Source of the DNA: Streptomyces mangrovisoli | GTDB lineage: Bacteria; Actinomycetota; Actinomycetes; Streptomycetales; Streptomycetaceae | Direction of reading: 5' to 3' | Assembly (NCBI RefSeq): GCF_000974985.2 | Contig: NZ_LAVA02000030.1 | Span: forward strand, 1-64,000 | Length of the DNA stretch: 64,000 bases | Part shown: positions 57,498 to 64,000 of the stretch, piece by piece | How positions within the stretch are numbered: position 1 is the stretch's first letter | How the letters are laid out: each line of letters starts with the position of its first letter | Notes under the pieces: model-generated | The model's input: the letters and a program-made list of their open reading frames with translations, nothing else | Told to the model about the DNA's origin: nothing | Database searches by the model: none | Position numbers and translations under genes: made by a program

Positions 57498-58364
57498 ATG
57501 ACGCAGCTTTCGGCTGCCCGCACCACGCCCTCCGACGGCAGCAAGGCGCTGTACGGGGGCAAGGGCACGCGCCGCATCACCGTCCGCGACATCGCCCTCG
57601 CCAAGGAACGCGGCGAGAAGTGGCCCATGCTCACCGCCTACGACTCGATGACCGCCTCCGTCTTCGACGACGCGGGCATCCCGGTCCTGCTGGTCGGCGA
57701 CTCGGCCGGCAACTGTCACCTCGGGTACGAGAGCACCGTGCCCGTCACCCTCGACGAGATGACCATGCTGTCGGCCGCCGTGGTGCGCGGCACCCAGCGC
57801 GCGCTGATCGTCGCCGACCTGCCGTTCGGCTCGTACCAGGAGGGCCCGGTGCAGGCACTGCGCTCGGCGACCCGCCTGATCAAGGAGGCCGGGGCCGGGG
57901 CCGTGAAGCTGGAGGGCGGCGAGCGCTCGCACGAGCAGATCCGCCTGCTGGTGGAGTCCGGCATCCCGGTCATGGCGCACATCGGCCTGACCCCGCAGTC
58001 CGTCAACGCCATGGGCTACCGGGTGCAGGGCCGCGGCGAGGAGGCGGCGGCGCAGCTGCTGCGCGACGCGAAGGCCGTGCAGGACGCGGGCGCCTTCGCG
58101 GTGGTCCTGGAGCTGGTTCCGGCGGAGCTCGCCGCCGAGGTCACGCGGACGCTGCACATCCCGACCGTGGGCATCGGCGCGGGCGCCGAGACGGACGCCC
58201 AGGTGCTGGTGTGGACCGACATGCTCGGGCTGACCGGCGGCCGGGTGCCGAAGTTCGTGAAGAAGTACGCCGACCTGCGCGCGGTCATCGGTGACGCGGC
58301 GAAGGAGTTCGCTGACGACGTCGTCGGCGGTACGTTCCCGGCGGAGGAGCACTCCGTCCACTGA
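57498..58364 (+). CDS. panB: 3-methyl-2-oxobutanoate hydroxymethyltransferase
   Basis: 288 residues from the ATG at 57498 with GAAGGAG upstream. It transfers a hydroxymethyl group from methylenetetrahydrofolate to ketoisovalerate, the first committed step of pantothenate and CoA synthesis. Metal ligands are Asp68 ([16 protein letters not shown]), Asp107 (ADLPFGSY) and Glu139 (VKLEGG); the general base is Glu205 ([10 protein letters not shown]). About 20 residues longer at the N-terminus than the E. coli enzyme, as in other actinobacteria. A perfect stem-loop follows. panC and panD are not nearby. Confidence 0.97.
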   Translation: MTQLSAARTTPSDGSKALYGGKGTRRITVRDIALAKERGEKWPMLTAYDSMTASVFDDAGIPVLLVGDSAGNCHLGYESTVPVTLDEMTMLSAAVVRGTQRALIVADLPFGSYQEGPVQALRSATRLIKEAGAGAVKLEGGERSHEQIRLLVESGIPVMAHIGLTPQSVNAMGYRVQGRGEEAAAQLLRDAKAVQDAGAFAVVLELVPAELAAEVTRTLHIPTVGIGAGAETDAQVLVWTDMLGLTGGRVPKFVKKYADLRAVIGDAAKEFADDVVGGTFPAEEHSVH

Positions 58365-58381
58365 GCCATCACGGCACCACC

Positions 58382-58419
58382 GGACAGCCCGCCGATCATC
58401 CCCCGTCGGCGGGCTGTCC
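58382..58419 (+). terminator. Stem-loop after panB
   Basis: Perfect 14-bp stem, 58382-58395 with 58406-58419, around a 10-base loop, 18 bases past the panB stop. Confidence 0.88.
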
Positions 58420-58422
58420 CCT

Positions 58423-58534
58423 TTCCGGCGCCGGCGGGCGGCTTCCGCTTTTCCGGTGCCGGCGGGCGGCTTCCGCCTTCCCGGCGCCGGCGGGCGGCTT
58501 CCGCCTTCCCGGTGCCGGCGGGCGGCTTCGGCCG
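58423..58534. repeat. 28-bp tandem repeat, four copies
   Basis: Units at 58423, 58451, 58479 and 58507, differing at a few positions, with core CCGGYGCCGGCGGGCGGCTT. It starts directly after the panB terminator and fills the first third of the 301-base gap before the ABC transporter gene. Confidence 0.88.
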
Positions 58535-58628
58535 GTGGCCCACAGGCCGTCCACGGACGGCTGCCGGTGGCCTACAGGCCGCCTACAAAGAGCCGCCGGT
58601 GGCCGACAGGCACCTGTAGGCGGCCTGT
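58532..58628 (+). promoter_or_regulatory. 32-bp-spaced direct repeats and inverted repeat upstream of the ABC exporter
   Basis: CCGGTGGCCNACAGGC occurs at 58532, 58564 and 58596, exactly 32 bases apart. Overlapping these, ACAGGCCGCCTACA (58574-58587) is exactly complementary to 58615-58628. The block ends 37 bases before the ABC ATPase start and looks like a multi-site operator or a regulatory RNA structure. The cognate regulator is unknown. Confidence 0.55.
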
Positions 58629-58665
58629 CGGTCGTTTGTCGGTGGGGCCTGACACCGTCTGAGGC

Positions 58666-59691
58666 ATGACGCGAATCGACAAGAACCCCGAAGGCGGCAG
58701 CGCCGCCGTCACCGTGCGGGGGCTGGTCAAGCACTACGGCGAGACCAAGGCGCTCGACGGTGTGGACCTGGACGTCCGTCCGGGCACCGTGATGGGTGTG
58801 CTGGGGCCGAACGGCGCCGGCAAGACCACCCTCGTCCGTATCCTGTCCACCCTCCTCGCCCCCGACGCGGGCCAGGCCACCGTGGCCGGCTACGACGTCC
58901 TGCGGCAGCCCCGGCAGCTGCGCCGGGTGATCGGCCTGACCGGCCAGTACGCCTCCGTGGACGAGAAGCTCCCGGGCTGGGAGAACCTCTATCTGATCGG
59001 GCGCCTGCTCGACCTGTCCCGCAAGGACGCCCGCGTCCGCGCCGACGAGCTGCTGGAGCGGTTCTCCCTCACCGAGGCGGCCCGGCGGCCCGCGGGGACG
59101 TACTCCGGCGGTATGCGGCGCCGGCTGGACCTCGCCGCCTCCATGATCGGGCGCCCCCAGGTGCTGTTCCTGGACGAGCCCACCACCGGCCTCGACCCGC
59201 GCACCCGCAACGAGGTGTGGACCGAGGTCAAGGCGATGGTCGGCGACGGCGTGACCGTCCTGCTGACCACGCAGTACATGGAGGAGGCCGAGCAGCTCGC
59301 CTCCGAGCTGACCGTGGTCGACCGCGGCAAGGTCATCGCGGGCGGCGCCATCGACGACCTCAAGGCGAAGGTCGGCGGCCGGACCCTGCGGGTGCGCCCG
59401 GTGGACCCGCTCCAGCTGCGGCCGCTGGCGGAGTACCTGGACGAGCTGGGCATCACCGGGCTCGCCTCCACCACCGTCGACACCCACTCCGGCACCGTGC
59501 TGGTGCCGGTGCTCAGCGACGAGCAGCTGACCGCGGTGGTCGGCGCGGTCACCGCGCGCGGCATCACCATCGGCTCCATCAGCACCGAACTGCCCAGCCT
59601 GGACGAGGTGTTCCTGTCCCTCACCGGCCACCGCGCCAGCGCCCCGCAGGACGCCGTGCCCACCGACACCCTCGAGGAGGTCGCCGTATGA
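58666..59691 (+). CDS. DrrA-like ABC exporter ATPase
   Basis: 341 residues. Walker A is GPNGAGKTT (residues 47-55), the signature motif TYSGGMRRRLDLA, Walker B VLFLDEPTTGLDP, and H-loop region LLTTQYMEEAEQLA. The C-terminal 110 residues (VGGRTLRVRPVDP...) match the extra domain of DrrA-type daunorubicin-resistance ATPases. It powers the permease encoded next; the stop overlaps that start (ATGA). Exported compound unknown. Confidence 0.95.
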   Translation: MTRIDKNPEGGSAAVTVRGLVKHYGETKALDGVDLDVRPGTVMGVLGPNGAGKTTLVRILSTLLAPDAGQATVAGYDVLRQPRQLRRVIGLTGQYASVDEKLPGWENLYLIGRLLDLSRKDARVRADELLERFSLTEAARRPAGTYSGGMRRRLDLAASMIGRPQVLFLDEPTTGLDPRTRNEVWTEVKAMVGDGVTVLLTTQYMEEAEQLASELTVVDRGKVIAGGAIDDLKAKVGGRTLRVRPVDPLQLRPLAEYLDELGITGLASTTVDTHSGTVLVPVLSDEQLTAVVGAVTARGITIGSISTELPSLDEVFLSLTGHRASAPQDAVPTDTLEEVAV

Positions 59692-60515
59692 GCGCCGCCA
59701 CCCTGGCCCCGGCCGACGTCAAGCCGGGCGCCGACGCGCCCATCCCGCTGCGCGCGCACCTGCGCCACACCGGCGCGCTGATCCGCCGCAACCTGCTGTG
59801 GATCCGTCAGGACCCGGAGTCGATGTTCGACGCCCTGCTCTTCCCGGTGATCTTCACGCTGCTGTTCGTGTACGTCTTCGGCGGCTCCATCGGCCAGTCG
59901 CTCGGCGGCGGACAGCAGGCGTACGTGCAGTACGTCATCCCGGGCCTGATGGCCATGATGGGCATGAACATGGCCCAGGGCGTGGGCACGGGCTTCAACC
60001 AGGACTTCAACTCCGGTGTCATGGACCGGTTCCGGTCGCTGCCGATCGGGCGCGGCTCAGTGCTGTTCGCCAAGATCGCGGTGGAGCTGCTGCGCTGCCT
60101 GTTCGCGCTGACCGTCCTGATGGTCGTCGCGGTCCTGGTCGGCTTCGACATCACCAACTGGCCCGGTCTGCTGGCCTCGGTGGGCCTGTCCATCGTCTTC
60201 GGCTCGGCCCTGATGTGGGTGTTCCTCACCCTGGGCGTGCTGATGAAGAACGCGCAGTCCGTGCAGGCGATGGGCTTCCTGGTGCTGATGCCGCTCCAGT
60301 TCGGCTCGTCGATCTTCGCGCCGACGAACTCGATGCCGGGCTGGCTCCAGTCCTTCACCAAGTACAACCCGCTGTCCTCGCTGGCCGACAGCGCCCGCGG
60401 TCTGATGGTCGGCGGCGAGGTGGCCTCGCATCTGTGGGTGACGCTCGCCTGGTCGGTGGGGCTGACCGTGGTGATGGCGCCGATCGCGATCCACAAGTTC
60501 CGTACCAAGAGCTGA
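59688..60515 (+). CDS. DrrB-like ABC-2 exporter permease
   Basis: 275 residues from the ATG at 59688, overlapping the ATPase stop by 4 bases. Six membrane segments of the ABC-2 type begin near residue 50 (ALLFPVIFTLLFVYVFGGSI). The DRFRSLPIGRG loop and FAPTNSMPGWLQSFTKYNPL are typical of DrrB-like drug exporters. Forms the membrane half of the exporter with the upstream ATPase. Convergent with the AfsR-like gene, 19 bases apart. Confidence 0.93.
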   Translation: MSAATLAPADVKPGADAPIPLRAHLRHTGALIRRNLLWIRQDPESMFDALLFPVIFTLLFVYVFGGSIGQSLGGGQQAYVQYVIPGLMAMMGMNMAQGVGTGFNQDFNSGVMDRFRSLPIGRGSVLFAKIAVELLRCLFALTVLMVVAVLVGFDITNWPGLLASVGLSIVFGSALMWVFLTLGVLMKNAQSVQAMGFLVLMPLQFGSSIFAPTNSMPGWLQSFTKYNPLSSLADSARGLMVGGEVASHLWVTLAWSVGLTVVMAPIAIHKFRTKS

Positions 60516-60534
60516 CGTACGGCGCCGGTACGCG

Positions 60535-64000
<3,466 letters not shown>

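Overview
The window is high-GC actinobacterial DNA that reads as a Streptomyces chromosome core segment. The evidence is very strong third-position GC codon use, frequent GTG starts, 4-base GTGA/ATGA overlaps, Sec and lipoprotein signal peptides, and a gene set (glnII, malEFG-malR, glnE, glnA2, nadE, panB) whose order matches, as I remember it, the S. coelicolor SCO22xx region. I see no rRNA, tRNA, CRISPR array, prophage, integrase or transposase.

Layout. 1-4.1 kb: a DUF2252 protein, a winged-helix (HTH_42) protein, a small conserved hypothetical and an ArsC/Spx-like protein. 4.2-7.5 kb: a secreted protein, then type II glutamine synthetase (glnII) behind a well-formed GlnR-type box, then an orphan OmpR-type winged-helix regulator. 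7.7-9.7 kb: a NarL-type two-component pair. 9.9-15.7 kb: a secreted DUF1996 protein, a lipoprotein, a TPR protein, an unusual sigma-like/transmembrane fusion, a TetR regulator and a CHMI-family tautomerase. 15.8-17.4 kb: a REC-GAF-PP2C phosphatase.

17.5-33.7 kb is a starch and maltodextrin island. It holds an 1800-residue amylase-pullulanase, an alpha-amylase with two CBM20 modules, a second alpha-amylase, a cytosolic alpha-glucosidase (aglA), the malE-malF-malG importer and the divergent LacI-type repressor malR. TTGC/CTTG-rich operator-like repeats sit upstream of malE/malR and both amylase promoters. Secreted enzymes would cut starch to maltodextrins, MalEFG would import them, AglA would hydrolyse them, and MalR would control the set. 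No importer ATPase is encoded here.

34-44.5 kb: a PAP2 phosphatase, glnE, a PPOX protein, a VOC protein, a secreted phosphoesterase, an MFS transporter coupled to a membrane-anchored beta-propeller-like protein, and glnA2. 44.4-46.3 kb: a flavohemoglobin preceded by a perfect NsrR-like palindrome, with nsrR encoded convergently. 46.4-50 kb: a coupled DUF3105-DUF305 pair and an S53 peptidase. 50-64 kb: nadE, two MFS transporters, a membrane EEP phosphatase, a TetR regulator, panB, a DrrAB-like ABC exporter and the 3' part of an AfsR-like regulator that runs off the right edge.

The least ordinary signal is a recurrent pattern. Short tandem repeats (about 16-38 bp units) sit at gene 3' ends, and in at least five places a unit contains the stop codon: ArsC-like, aglA, PAP2/glnE, MFS and nsrR. 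In one case the repeat also supplies the ribosome binding site and start codon of the next gene. The sigma-like/TM fusion at 12.7-14.6 kb is the other locus most worth following up.
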